From SVFI01 sp964519385 (GTDB lineage: Bacteria > Bacillota > Clostridia > Lachnospirales > Lachnospiraceae): a stretch of 43,764 nucleotides of DNA. Each line of letters opens with the position of its first letter. Position 1 is the stretch's first letter. A program made the translations under genes and the position numbers. The stretch is from assembly GCA_964519385.1 (NCBI GenBank), contig CAZFLR010000018.1:1-43764 (forward strand). The letters run 5' to 3'. The notes under the pieces were generated by a model, which searched no databases, had not been told where the DNA came from, and worked only from the letters and a program-made list of their open reading frames with translations. Positions 32,943 through 40,686 of the stretch are shown here, in pieces.

Positions 32943-33677
32943 TTACATTCCGCCGTCCACGCAAATAACCTGTCCCGTGATATAGGAAGCTTTGTCACTT
33001 GCAAGGAATGCCACTACCTCTGCAATTTCTTCCGGTCTTCCGGCTCTTTTCATGGAAACCCGGGAAAGAACCGCCTCTTTTGCTTCTGCATTCATGCACT
33101 GCGTCATATCAGTCTCTATAAATCCCGGTGCCACGGCGTTTACCGTCACATTACGTGTACCGAGTTCTTTTGCCATACTCTTTGTCATCCCGATGACACC
33201 TGCCTTGGATGCTGCGTAATTCACCTGCCCGGCATTTCCGTATACACCTGTTACAGAGGATAAATTTATAATTCTTCCGTATTTCTGTTTTAAAAACGGC
33301 CGGTACATATGCTTCATTGTATTGAAGGTTCCCTTCAGGTTCACATCGATTACACGGTCAAATTCATCCTCTGTCATTTTAATCACAAGATTATCCCCGG
33401 TAATCCCCGCGTTGTTTACAAGAATATCAATTTTTCCGTAATTTTCGAGCACCTCTGTAATCATTCGTCCACAGGCTTCATAATCAGAAATCTCGCAGCG
33501 GACAGCCTGTGCATTTCTTCCCATTCCTCTTATCCGGTCTGCCACTTCATCCGCCTTTTCTTTTGAGCCATTATAGTTGACAATGACATCCGCTCCGTAA
33601 GAAGCAAGCGTCAATGCAATCTCTCTGCCGATTCCTCTTCCGCCTCCCGTGACCAAGGCAACTTTTCCTGTTAACAT
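32943..33677 (-). CDS. fabG: 3-oxoacyl-[ACP] reductase
   Basis: The 244-residue short-chain dehydrogenase has NADPH motif VTGGGRGIGRE, NNAG in VNNAGITGD, catalytic Ser in INLSSVTGVYG and YAASKAG (Tyr-x-x-x-Lys), with the closing GQVICVDGGM. It reduces beta-ketoacyl-ACP. I start at 33677 (MLTGKVALV), which overlaps the last seven bases of fabD and has GGAGCAGGAG before it; the 21 residues upstream are fabD sequence in another frame. Coupled to fabD. Confidence 0.95.
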   Translation of the reverse strand: MLTGKVALVTGGGRGIGREIALTLASYGADVIVNYNGSKEKADEVADRIRGMGRNAQAVRCEISDYEACGRMITEVLENYGKIDILVNNAGITGDNLVIKMTEDEFDRVIDVNLKGTFNTMKHMYRPFLKQKYGRIINLSSVTGVYGNAGQVNYAASKAGVIGMTKSMAKELGTRNVTVNAVAPGFIETDMTQCMNAEAKEAVLSRVSMKRAGRPEEIAEVVAFLASDKASYITGQVICVDGGM

Positions 33678-34609
33678 ACTCCTGCTCCTTCCCTGACTGC
33701 TGCGATATCTTCCCACTTCTCCACATGAAAAACTCTGCATTCACAGCCAAGCTCTCCGGCTATTTTTTTCAAAAATCCTGACAAAGTTTTCCCCGGTCCA
33801 ATCTCTATAAAGGTGTCCACTCCGTCAGCTATCATTTTTTCAACGGTCTGCTGCCATTTCACCGGCGAGAATACCTGTTTTGTAAGAAGAGGCTTTACCT
33901 CTGTGACATCGGAAACATAATCTGCCGTCACATTGGAAAGATATGGTATCTGCATTTCTTTTACTTCTACACCTGCAAGCTCCCTTGAAAGCTTTTCTCC
34001 TGCACCCTTAAGCAGGGAAGAATGAAAAGGACCGCTGACATTTAATTTTACACATCTCTTTGCTCCGGCTTCCTTTAATTTTGCCATCGCCTCGTCCACG
34101 GCTTTTTCTTCTCCCGTAATCACAATCTGACCGGGACAATTATAATTTGCAATTGAGACAATACCGTCCGTCTGCTCACAGATTTCTTCTGTCTTGTCCG
34201 TCGCAAGGGCAAGAATTGCTGCCATTGCTCCTCCTTCCGGAACTGCTTCCTGCATAAAAAGACCTCTTTTTTTCACAATGCGGAAAATATCTTCATCACT
34301 CATTACACGGGCCGTTGCCAACGCACCGTACTCCCCAAGGGAAAGTCCTGCTGCCACATCTGCCTTCACACCGTTTTTCTCCAGCTCGCGAAGCATGGCT
34401 ATCTCGGTTGCAAGCATGGCTATCTGTGTATATTCTGTAATGTTAATCTTCTCGTTTTCTTCAAAACAAAGCGATTCCACATCCATTCCCGCTGCCACGG
34501 ATGCCTTTGCATAAATCTCTCTGCAAAGTCCGCTGTTCTCATAAAAATCCTTTCCCATTCCCACATACTGGGAACCCTGTCCCGGAAATATAAATGCTGT
34601 TTTTCCCAT
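33671..34609 (-). CDS. fabD: Malonyl-CoA:ACP transacylase
   Basis: The 312-residue protein has FIFPGQGSQYVGMG at the start, catalytic Ser90 in AGLSLGEYGAL and His in SGPFHSSLLKGAG (about 200). It loads malonate onto ACP. I start at 34609, with AAGGAGA before the ATG; 12 extra in-frame residues upstream are not conserved. It lies behind a terminator-like hairpin after fabK and a TTTGATTTTCAAA palindrome, so it may start its own, separately repressed transcript. Confidence 0.94.
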   Translation of the reverse strand: MGKTAFIFPGQGSQYVGMGKDFYENSGLCREIYAKASVAAGMDVESLCFEENEKINITEYTQIAMLATEIAMLRELEKNGVKADVAAGLSLGEYGALATARVMSDEDIFRIVKKRGLFMQEAVPEGGAMAAILALATDKTEEICEQTDGIVSIANYNCPGQIVITGEEKAVDEAMAKLKEAGAKRCVKLNVSGPFHSSLLKGAGEKLSRELAGVEVKEMQIPYLSNVTADYVSDVTEVKPLLTKQVFSPVKWQQTVEKMIADGVDTFIEIGPGKTLSGFLKKIAGELGCECRVFHVEKWEDIAAVREGAGVC

Positions 34610-34633
34610 ATCTCTCCTTTGTCCTCTTAATAC

Positions 34634-34646
34634 TTTGATTTTCAAA
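34634..34646. promoter_or_regulatory. Predicted FabT operator before fabD
   Basis: TTTGATTTTCAAA is a near-palindrome, 25 bases before the fabD ATG. The surrounding stretch (ATACTTTGATT, then TCAAACTATTTA) repeats the acpP upstream site with one mismatch in about 23 bases, but in the opposite orientation. It matches, as I recall, the TTTGATTATCAAA type bound by FabT. Confidence 0.6.
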
Positions 34647-34658
34647 CTATTTACTCCT

Positions 34659-34692
34659 GAAAAAAGGAAGTCGGAAAGCTTCAGACTTCCTT
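34659..34692 (-). terminator. Terminator-like hairpin between fabK and fabD
   Basis: AAGGAAGTC (34664-34672) and GACTTCCTT (34684-34692) form a 9-bp stem followed on the minus strand by TTTTTTC. A second small repeat (GTCAC/GTGAC, about 34709-34723) overlaps the fabK stop. It probably ends the acpP-fabK transcript, or attenuates it. Confidence 0.75.
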
Positions 34693-34714
34693 ATGTTTAT
34701 GTAGGGACCGTCAC

Positions 34715-35641
34715 CTAACGTGACCCGAGAAGCATATCTGCTTCTGTTACAATCTCTTTCATAATTTCTTCACAGGACTGTTCCTTTTTCACAAGACCCG
34801 CGCTCTGTCCTGCCATGATGGTTCCGTCTATAACATCACCGTCTATAACCGCTTTGCGCAGAGATCCGAGTGTCATAAGCTCGAGCTCTTCCAGAGAAGC
34901 TCCTTCTTTTTCCATTCTCAGATATTCCTTTGTCATCTTGTTTCGGATACAACGAACCGGATGGCCTGTACTCATACCAGTCACTTCTGAATCAATATCC
35001 TTTGCCCGGATTACTTTTTGTTTGTAATTATCGTGGACAATCGACTCGGTCGCTACTATAAAACGTGTACCTATCTGTACGCCCTGTGCACCGAGCATCA
35101 TAGCTGCTGCAAGTCCTCTTCCGTCTGCAATTCCACCGGCTGCAATAACCGGAATATTCACTGCATCCACTACCTGCGGAACCAGCGTCATTGTTGTGGC
35201 AGATCCTATGTGTCCTCCTGCTTCCGTGCCCTCTGCCACGACTGCATCTGCACCGGCTCTTTCCATAAGCCTTGCAAGACCTGCACTGGCAACTACCGGA
35301 ATGACCGTCACCCCGGCCTCTTTCCACTTCGGCATATATTTTGCCGGATTACCGGCACCTGTCGTTACCACCTGAATGCCTTCTTCCACAATCAAGTCTG
35401 CGATTTCATCCGCATTTGGATTCATCAGCATAACATTGACACCAAACGGTTTATCTGTCAGCTCTTTTCCCTTGCGAATCTGCTCACGGACCACCTCTGC
35501 CGGAGCACTTGCTGCCCCAATCAGACCCATTCCTCCGGCCTGCGAAACCGCAGCCGCAAGATGATAATCGGCAACCCATGCCATACCACCCTGAATAATC
35601 GGATATTTGATTCCTAAAAGCTCTGTAATCTGCGTTTTCAG
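34715..35641 (-). CDS. fabK: Enoyl-[ACP] reductase, FMN type, with probable CTG start
   Basis: The 308-residue FMN-dependent reductase completes each round of fatty acid elongation. Family landmarks are ITELLGIKYPIIQGGM (start), LIGAASAPAEVVREQIRK, FGVNVMLMNP, EGTEAGGHIG (flavin loop), PVIAAGGIADGRGLAAAM and GTRFIVATES. The first ATG (35584) would cut off the conserved KYPIIQGG segment. In frame upstream there is no ATG, GTG or TTG before a stop. CTG at 35641 lies six bases after GGAGG, which is embedded in the end of acpP, so CTG is the most plausible start. Only one base separates it from the acpP stop. Confidence 0.85.
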   Translation of the reverse strand: MKTQITELLGIKYPIIQGGMAWVADYHLAAAVSQAGGMGLIGAASAPAEVVREQIRKGKELTDKPFGVNVMLMNPNADEIADLIVEEGIQVVTTGAGNPAKYMPKWKEAGVTVIPVVASAGLARLMERAGADAVVAEGTEAGGHIGSATTMTLVPQVVDAVNIPVIAAGGIADGRGLAAAMMLGAQGVQIGTRFIVATESIVHDNYKQKVIRAKDIDSEVTGMSTGHPVRCIRNKMTKEYLRMEKEGASLEELELMTLGSLRKAVIDGDVIDGTIMAGQSAGLVKKEQSCEEIMKEIVTEADMLLGSR

Positions 35642-35642
35642 C

Positions 35643-35876
35643 TTAAGCCTCCACGCCTTTAGTCTTCATATATTCTACAACAGCACCTACTGTTGTGATT
35701 TTCTCTAAATCTTCTGAAGGAATCTCAATTCCGTATTCCTCCTCAAAAGCCATAACCAGTTCAAATAAATCTAAAGAATCAGCACCTAAATCATCCTTGA
35801 AAGAAGATTCTTCTGTAATTTCTACTCCATCTAAATTTAACTGTTCTTTGATAATGTCGATAACTCTTTCTAACAT
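35643..35876 (-). CDS. acpP: Acyl carrier protein
   Basis: The 77-residue acidic four-helix protein has phosphopantetheine attachment Ser34 in GADSLDLFELVMAFEEEYG. It carries acyl chains for all Fab enzymes. AAGGAG precedes the ATG. It is the first gene of the fab transcript, with a consensus promoter and a FabT-type palindrome directly upstream, and it contains the Shine-Dalgarno sequence of fabK in its last codons. Confidence 0.95.
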   Translation of the reverse strand: MLERVIDIIKEQLNLDGVEITEESSFKDDLGADSLDLFELVMAFEEEYGIEIPSEDLEKITTVGAVVEYMKTKGVEA

Positions 35877-35907
35877 TTCTCATTCTCCTTTTTAATTCGT
35901 TAAATAG

Positions 35908-35948
35908 TTTGATAATCAAAGTATATTTGCCGGACCTCTGTTTGTCAA
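35908..35948 (-). promoter_or_regulatory. acpP promoter with predicted FabT operator
   Basis: On the minus strand TTGACA (35948-35943), 17 bases and TATACT (35925-35920) make a near-perfect sigma-A promoter. Its -10 abuts TTTGATTATCAAA (35920-35908), a perfect palindrome with a one-base centre. A repressor there would cover the transcription start, about 32 bases before the ATG. Confidence 0.8.
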
Positions 35949-36048
35949 CGATTTTTTTAAGAAAACTTGTCAACAAATCGGGGTTTTCTGAAAAATACCA
36001 CGATTGACTAGATTATAATATGCTTATTCTGTATTGTAAATAGAAACA

Positions 36049-36894
36049 TTATTTTTTTATATTTAAAAGATACTGGTACACGTCTCTTTTGGTAATTCCG
36101 CGGTCTTTCGCCGTTTTCTTCATTGCCTCTTTATGTTCAAAGCCCTGCTTTTCGTACATTTCCACGTGATCCTCAATCGGTAGCTCTTCGTAGCTTTTCT
36201 GTCGCTCTGCTTCTATTTCCTCTTTTGCCCTCCCCTCCGTCACAAGGACATACTCTCCGCGGGGTTCATTTGTCTCGTAATACACCAGGGCATCTGCCAG
36301 CGTTGTCGGCATCACTGTCTCAAATTTTTTGGTCAGTTCCCGGCAGATGGTAATCCTTCTGTCGCCGAGTGTTTCGTATAACACGACAAGCGTTTTTTTC
36401 AGATGATGCGGGGCTTCATAGAAAATCATGGTTCTCTTTTCATTTTTCAAATCTTCAAGAATATCTGCCCGTTCCTTTTTGTCCGCAGGTAAAAATCCTT
36501 CAAAACAAAATCTTCTTGTCGCAAGCCCTGAGAGGGTGAGAGCCGTGATACAGGCAACCGGTCCCGGAAGCGAGGTCACCGTTATTCCGGCCTCCTGACA
36601 CATTTTTACAAGTACCTCACCCGGATCGGAGATGGCAGGTGTCCCTGCATCCGTAATCAGTGCAACATCCGCTCCTTCTTTCATCTTTTCTATTAATGTA
36701 TACGCTTTTTCCACCTTATTATACTCATGATAACTGGTCATCGGCGTATGTATTTCAAAATGATTTAAAAGCTTTATGCTGTTTCGTGTATCTTCCGCAG
36801 CAATCAGGTCAACCTGCTTTAACGTCTCTATGATTCGCGGAGACATATCGGAAAGATTTCCGATAGGTGTCGCACAAAGATATAACATTCCCAT
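36049..36894 (-). CDS. rsmI: 16S rRNA 2'-O-ribose methyltransferase RsmI
   Basis: The 281-residue enzyme has the tetrapyrrole-methylase fold and methylates C1402 of 16S rRNA. Landmarks are LYLCATPIGNLSDMSPR, AAEDTRNSIKLLNHF, ALITDAGTPAISDPGEVLV, TSLPGPVACITALTLSG and FYEAPHHLKKTL. GAGGAAGGG lies before the ATG. It ends the eight-gene run that starts with the decarboxylase; three bases separate it from trmN6. Confidence 0.94.
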   Translation of the reverse strand: MGMLYLCATPIGNLSDMSPRIIETLKQVDLIAAEDTRNSIKLLNHFEIHTPMTSYHEYNKVEKAYTLIEKMKEGADVALITDAGTPAISDPGEVLVKMCQEAGITVTSLPGPVACITALTLSGLATRRFCFEGFLPADKKERADILEDLKNEKRTMIFYEAPHHLKKTLVVLYETLGDRRITICRELTKKFETVMPTTLADALVYYETNEPRGEYVLVTEGRAKEEIEAERQKSYEELPIEDHVEMYEKQGFEHKEAMKKTAKDRGITKRDVYQYLLNIKK

Positions 36895-36897
36895 ACA

Positions 36898-37677
36898 CTA
36901 ATTCCCTTCCTCTGCCGTCTTTTCTCTCCTGTCATATACCGGCGGCTTATAAATATCATAAATCTCGTCTGTGTATTCCCCTTGTGCTTTATAAACAATC
37001 AAAGGCTTCTCTACGGTGACACGCGGATTTCCGCCTTTTCGCGCTTCAATGAGAACCATATTCGGCTCTTTATCGATATACGGATGTACAAATCGTATGC
37101 GCTTTGGTTCCAGTTTATGCACAGTGAGCGTCGTAATAATCTCCGCCAGACGGAACGGTCTGTGAACCAGATAAAAGGCTCCGCCGTGCTTTAATAAATA
37201 CGAAGCTTCTCTTGCCACATCTTCAAATGTACATAAAATTTCATGTCTGGCTATTGTTTTTGGAACTGACGGATTTTGCAGACCGTGTCCGCCTATCATA
37301 TACGGGGGATTACATGTTATAACGTCAAAAGAAGCAGCGCCCAGTAAGCTTCCTGCTTCTTTTATATCACCTGTCACAATCGATATCTTATTCTCCAGTC
37401 CGTTGAGTGCAACACTTCTTCTGGCCATATCCGCACTTTCTTCCTGAATCTCAAGACCGGTCAAATGCTCTGCCTCTGTTTTTGCCTCCATGAGAATCGG
37501 TATAATACCTGTTCCCGTTCCTAAATCAAGTACCTTACTCCCCGGCTTTACCTTCGCGAAACCGGAAAGAAGAACCGCATCAATTCCGAAACAGAATTTC
37601 TCCGGATTCTGAATGATTTTATATCCCTTACGTCCCAAGTCATCAAGCCTTTCATTCTCTAAAAGCTTAATCGTCAT
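36898..37677 (-). CDS. tRNA1(Val) (adenine37-N6)-methyltransferase-like protein (YfiC/TrmN6)
   Basis: The 259-residue class I SAM-dependent methyltransferase has motif I VLDLGTGTGIIPILM, the Asp/Glu acceptor in LTGLEIQEESADMA, and catalytic NPPY in DVITCNPPYMIGG. The opening MTIKLLENERLDDL is typical for the Firmicutes version (YabB). I start at 37677, overlapping ricT by 11 bases; an ATG 13 codons further up is inside ricT. The Shine-Dalgarno is weak, so it probably depends on coupling. Exact RNA target is inferred from the family. Confidence 0.88.
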   Translation of the reverse strand: MTIKLLENERLDDLGRKGYKIIQNPEKFCFGIDAVLLSGFAKVKPGSKVLDLGTGTGIIPILMEAKTEAEHLTGLEIQEESADMARRSVALNGLENKISIVTGDIKEAGSLLGAASFDVITCNPPYMIGGHGLQNPSVPKTIARHEILCTFEDVAREASYLLKHGGAFYLVHRPFRLAEIITTLTVHKLEPKRIRFVHPYIDKEPNMVLIEARKGGNPRVTVEKPLIVYKAQGEYTDEIYDIYKPPVYDRREKTAEEGN

Positions 37678-38581
37678 TGAGTTTGGATTTCCCTTCTTTT
37701 TTCTCCAGGTTTTCAAGTTCTTTTAATTCTTTATCTTCCGCAGCATTGTGTTTTTCTTTCTTGCCGTGACGTTTCTTAAAACGAAGCTGCTCCACCTTAT
37801 ACTCGTGAATCTCTTTTTCGTCACCGTCATCCACAAGCACCTTCACCTGCTGACGAAGTACATTTACACTGTGTACCTCACCCTTTAAGCCGTCATCCGT
37901 CGTCACATAATCTCCGACATTCGGAAGCTTGCGATTCAAATACTCGTATGTTTCCTGCTCATTTTTCAGACAGCACATCAGTCTTCCGCAGACACCGGAA
38001 ATTTTGGTTGGATTGAGCGAAAGATTCTGCTCCTTTGCCATTTTGATGGATACCGGTGCAAATTCGTCCAGAAATGTATGACAGCAGAGAGGTCTTCCGC
38101 AAATGCCGATTCCTCCGACAATTTTGGTCTCATCCCTCACTCCAATCTGACGAAGCTCGATACGTGTTTTAAACACAGCTGCCAAATCCTTTACAAGCTC
38201 ACGAAAATCTACACGACCGTCTGCTGTAAAATAGAATAACACCTTATTGTTATCAAAGGTATATTCTGCATCTATCAGCTTCATTTCCAGATTATGCTTC
38301 TGTATTTTTTCAAGACAAATCTTCAAAGCTTCTTTTTCTTTTTCACGATTGGATTCTTCCTGCTTATCGTCCTTCGGTGTGGCTACACGCAATACCGGCT
38401 TAAGAGGCTGCATAACCTCATCATCCGCCACCTCTTTCATCTCTCCGACAACCGTTCCGTACTCCACGCCTCTGGCTGTCTCCACTATTACATGGTCGCC
38501 TCTCTTAATCGGAAGCTTCTGCGGATCAAAATAATAGATTTTTCCGGCTGTCCGAAATCTGACCCCTACAACTTTTATCAT
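37667..38581 (-). CDS. ricT: RicT/YaaT (PSP1 C-terminal domain) stage 0 sporulation protein
   Basis: The 304-residue protein has KVVGVRFRTAGKIYYFDP at the start and a conserved cysteine cluster GGIGICGRPLCCHTFLDEF and SGVCGRLMCCLKNEQETYEYL (about 165-215). A charged, Lys/Glu-rich tail of 40 residues follows. In Bacillus RicT works with RicA and RicF in a Y-complex with RNase Y for mRNA maturation and is needed for sporulation. GGAGA precedes the ATG. One base after holB, as in Bacillus. Confidence 0.92.
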   Translation of the reverse strand: MIKVVGVRFRTAGKIYYFDPQKLPIKRGDHVIVETARGVEYGTVVGEMKEVADDEVMQPLKPVLRVATPKDDKQEESNREKEKEALKICLEKIQKHNLEMKLIDAEYTFDNNKVLFYFTADGRVDFRELVKDLAAVFKTRIELRQIGVRDETKIVGGIGICGRPLCCHTFLDEFAPVSIKMAKEQNLSLNPTKISGVCGRLMCCLKNEQETYEYLNRKLPNVGDYVTTDDGLKGEVHSVNVLRQQVKVLVDDGDEKEIHEYKVEQLRFKKRHGKKEKHNAAEDKELKELENLEKKEGKSKLNDD

Positions 38582-38582
38582 T

Positions 38583-39572
38583 CTAATTCTCCTTTATTGT
38601 AAGCAGCAACAGCTCCATCGTCAGCTCAAAATTGACGTTTGCCCTGAGTCTGGACTTTGCCTTTTCAAGCGCGTCTAAAATAATCTCAATGCCTTCATAG
38701 GCACTCTGATTGGACACCTTTTTAATATACTGTATTTCATCTTTAAAAATCAAGTGATTCACATCATTTGTTGCCTTAAACAGCAGGACATCCCGATACC
38801 ACACGGACAGAATATCCAGATAATCATTGATATCTATCTTGTAATCATTGATTTTCTTAATCGCAGACATAATATCCGTAATCTCCATGTCACGGATATA
38901 TTTGAGTAGGCTGACTGCTTCTGTCTTGATATTATCAAATTCCTCGCTCGCAGCAAGTGCTTTTGCCTTTCCGAGATTTCCTCTTGCAAACGCCGTACAC
39001 ACATCTGCTTTATAATCCGGGATGTGTATCTCCTCCATCAGATATTTTTTAACAATATCATCCGCAACCGGTTTCATGTTAAGAACAACACAACGGCTCT
39101 GGATTGTAGGAAGAAGAGCATCCAGATTTGAGGTCAAAAGCAAAATAACCGCATATGCAGGCGGCTCCTCCAGCGTCTTTAAAAGTGCATTTTGTGCCTG
39201 CACCGTCATCTTTTCTGCTTCATTGATAATATATATTTTCCATTTGCTGCTGTACGGCTTGATTACGACATCATTATTTACACCATTACGAATATCCTCT
39301 ACGCCGACAGTTGCCGGTTTTTCATGCATCACCTTAATAATGTCAGGATGATTTCCGGACAGTGCCTGCCTGCAGGAATGACATTCATTACATGGTTCTG
39401 TCCCGGAAGCCTCACACTGAAGTGCCATTGCAAAAATTTTCGCAATGAACTCTTTTCCGCTGCTTCTCTCCCCGTTGATAATATAGGCATGTGAAATATT
39501 TCCTGATTCCAGTGCATGTTTAAAGTGTTCCACAAGCTGTGTTTGTCCGTAAATATCTTTAAAATTAGGCAT
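38583..39572 (-). CDS. holB: DNA polymerase III delta' subunit
   Basis: The 329-residue clamp-loader subunit has IYGQTQLVEHFKHALESGNISHAYI, a P-loop-like GERSSGKEF with Glu in place of the usual Ser/Thr, a four-Cys zinc module (about 53-68, CNECHSC) and TIQSRCVVLNM with the SRC motif. The degenerate P-loop fits delta', which need not hydrolyse ATP. AGAGGG precedes the ATG. Clustered with yaaR and ricT as in Bacillus. Confidence 0.93.
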   Translation of the reverse strand: MPNFKDIYGQTQLVEHFKHALESGNISHAYIINGERSSGKEFIAKIFAMALQCEASGTEPCNECHSCRQALSGNHPDIIKVMHEKPATVGVEDIRNGVNNDVVIKPYSSKWKIYIINEAEKMTVQAQNALLKTLEEPPAYAVILLLTSNLDALLPTIQSRCVVLNMKPVADDIVKKYLMEEIHIPDYKADVCTAFARGNLGKAKALAASEEFDNIKTEAVSLLKYIRDMEITDIMSAIKKINDYKIDINDYLDILSVWYRDVLLFKATNDVNHLIFKDEIQYIKKVSNQSAYEGIEIILDALEKAKSRLRANVNFELTMELLLLTIKEN

Positions 39573-39601
39573 ATGCTTTCCCTCTTTGTCGTAAAATGGT
39601 T

Positions 39602-40042
39602 TTATGTAAAAATATCGAGAAGAAGACCTCGTATCTCTCCAATCATATTCAGAACCGCTATATGATCCTTCTCGTCTTTTACAAGCTCTCTGGCCAGCTC
39701 ATCCAGTGTGTCATCCACCTGTTTGATTATACCGTAAACTCTGTGCCGTCCCCGTCTGTCAAGAAAATTTTCTCTTGAAAACTTGTGACTCCTCGTCACA
39801 ACCTCATTCATAAAGGATTTAATCAGTGTCCGGTACTTCCTCATATCCCTGATGTCCATCTTTTTGGAAATCCGGTCACCCTGTCTCGTAATTTCTTCCA
39901 TCATTGCAGTGAGTCTTACCTGCAAATCCTGTTCCTGTATATGGCTGGCGAGCATAAATTTGAAATTGCCGTCTGCCGGTGTTGTCTGGCTTGTCTGCTC
40001 CGGCTGCGCAACAGGTGTTGTCTGTGTCACCTTAATATCCAT
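39602..40042 (-). CDS. YaaR family protein (DUF327)
   Basis: This 146-residue, mostly helical protein has a Gln/Thr/Pro-rich first 28 residues. The YaaR landmarks follow: YRTLIKSFMNEVVTRSHKFSRENFLDRRGRHRVYGIIKQVDDTLDELARELV in segments from about 78. Function is unknown; it is conserved beside holB in Firmicutes. GGGAGG precedes the ATG. The Bacillus neighbour yaaQ (darA, c-di-AMP receptor) is missing between this gene and the kinase. Confidence 0.85.
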   Translation of the reverse strand: MDIKVTQTTPVAQPEQTSQTTPADGNFKFMLASHIQEQDLQVRLTAMMEEITRQGDRISKKMDIRDMRKYRTLIKSFMNEVVTRSHKFSRENFLDRRGRHRVYGIIKQVDDTLDELARELVKDEKDHIAVLNMIGEIRGLLLDIFT

Positions 40043-40072
40043 TTGCCCGCCTCCCTTCCTATAAACAGGTTT

Positions 40073-40660
40073 CTATATCTGTTTTAAAATATATTGTTCA
40101 ATTTCCTCAAGACATTTATCGAGATTTTCATTTAAAAATTCCCGCTTAATGCCGGCCTCTTTCTTTTTCTCCTCTGAAAAATCCGTCTCATCCGCCAAAA
40201 AACGTCTGCACATCTCCGAATACTTCGGCATATCCTGTCCTTTTTCCCGGTCCAGTGCACGCTGCAGCCGGATACCGTCATCCAAACAAATCATAATCGG
40301 AATTACCCTGTCATCACCGTAATATTCTTTCGTTTTGCAAAAAGATTCTATCGTTCCTATCATTATATAATTATCTGTATCCAGATTTATATTTTTATCA
40401 TCTGCCGTAAAATAATGCCATCTACCAAGGCATGTATCATACGTGCGAAGCTCAATAATTCTTCCCTGCTCCTGTATCTGATACATTTCCTCTTCCGATA
40501 CAAAATGATATTCTACACCGTCCTTCTCTCCTGCCCGGATCGGACGCGTAGTATAAAGAACAATATTGTGAAGTCCGAGAGACTCCTTTTGTATGAGTTT
40601 TTTGTATATGGTATCTTTTCCGGATGAGCTTTTTCCCATCAGATAAAATATCTTAGCCAT
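40073..40660 (-). CDS. Guanylate-kinase-like nucleotide kinase
   Basis: The 195-residue P-loop kinase of the guanylate kinase fold has Walker A MGKSSSGKDT (usual Gmk: GPSGAGKST) and the GMP-binding TTRPIRAGEKDGVEYHFVSEEEM, which is clearly Gmk-like. The lid is less conserved (ALDREKGQDMPKYSEMCRRF). It sits where Bacillus has tmk (thymidylate kinase). It is probably a divergent Gmk paralogue; whether it acts on GMP or another nucleotide is open. AAGGA lies unusually far (about 14 bases) from the ATG. Confidence 0.8.
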   Translation of the reverse strand: MAKIFYLMGKSSSGKDTIYKKLIQKESLGLHNIVLYTTRPIRAGEKDGVEYHFVSEEEMYQIQEQGRIIELRTYDTCLGRWHYFTADDKNINLDTDNYIMIGTIESFCKTKEYYGDDRVIPIMICLDDGIRLQRALDREKGQDMPKYSEMCRRFLADETDFSEEKKKEAGIKREFLNENLDKCLEEIEQYILKQI

Positions 40661-40686
40661 GTTTTTTCTTTATATTCCTTAATCAA

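Noticed and set aside
34715..35584. fabK starting at the first ATG (MAWVADYH)
   Set aside because: It would remove the conserved KYPIIQGG strand and lacks a ribosome site; the upstream CTG is better supported.
35018..35617. Plus-strand frame of about 200 codons opposite fabK
   Set aside because: Cys/His-rich translation without any domain, complementary to conserved FabK coding sequence.
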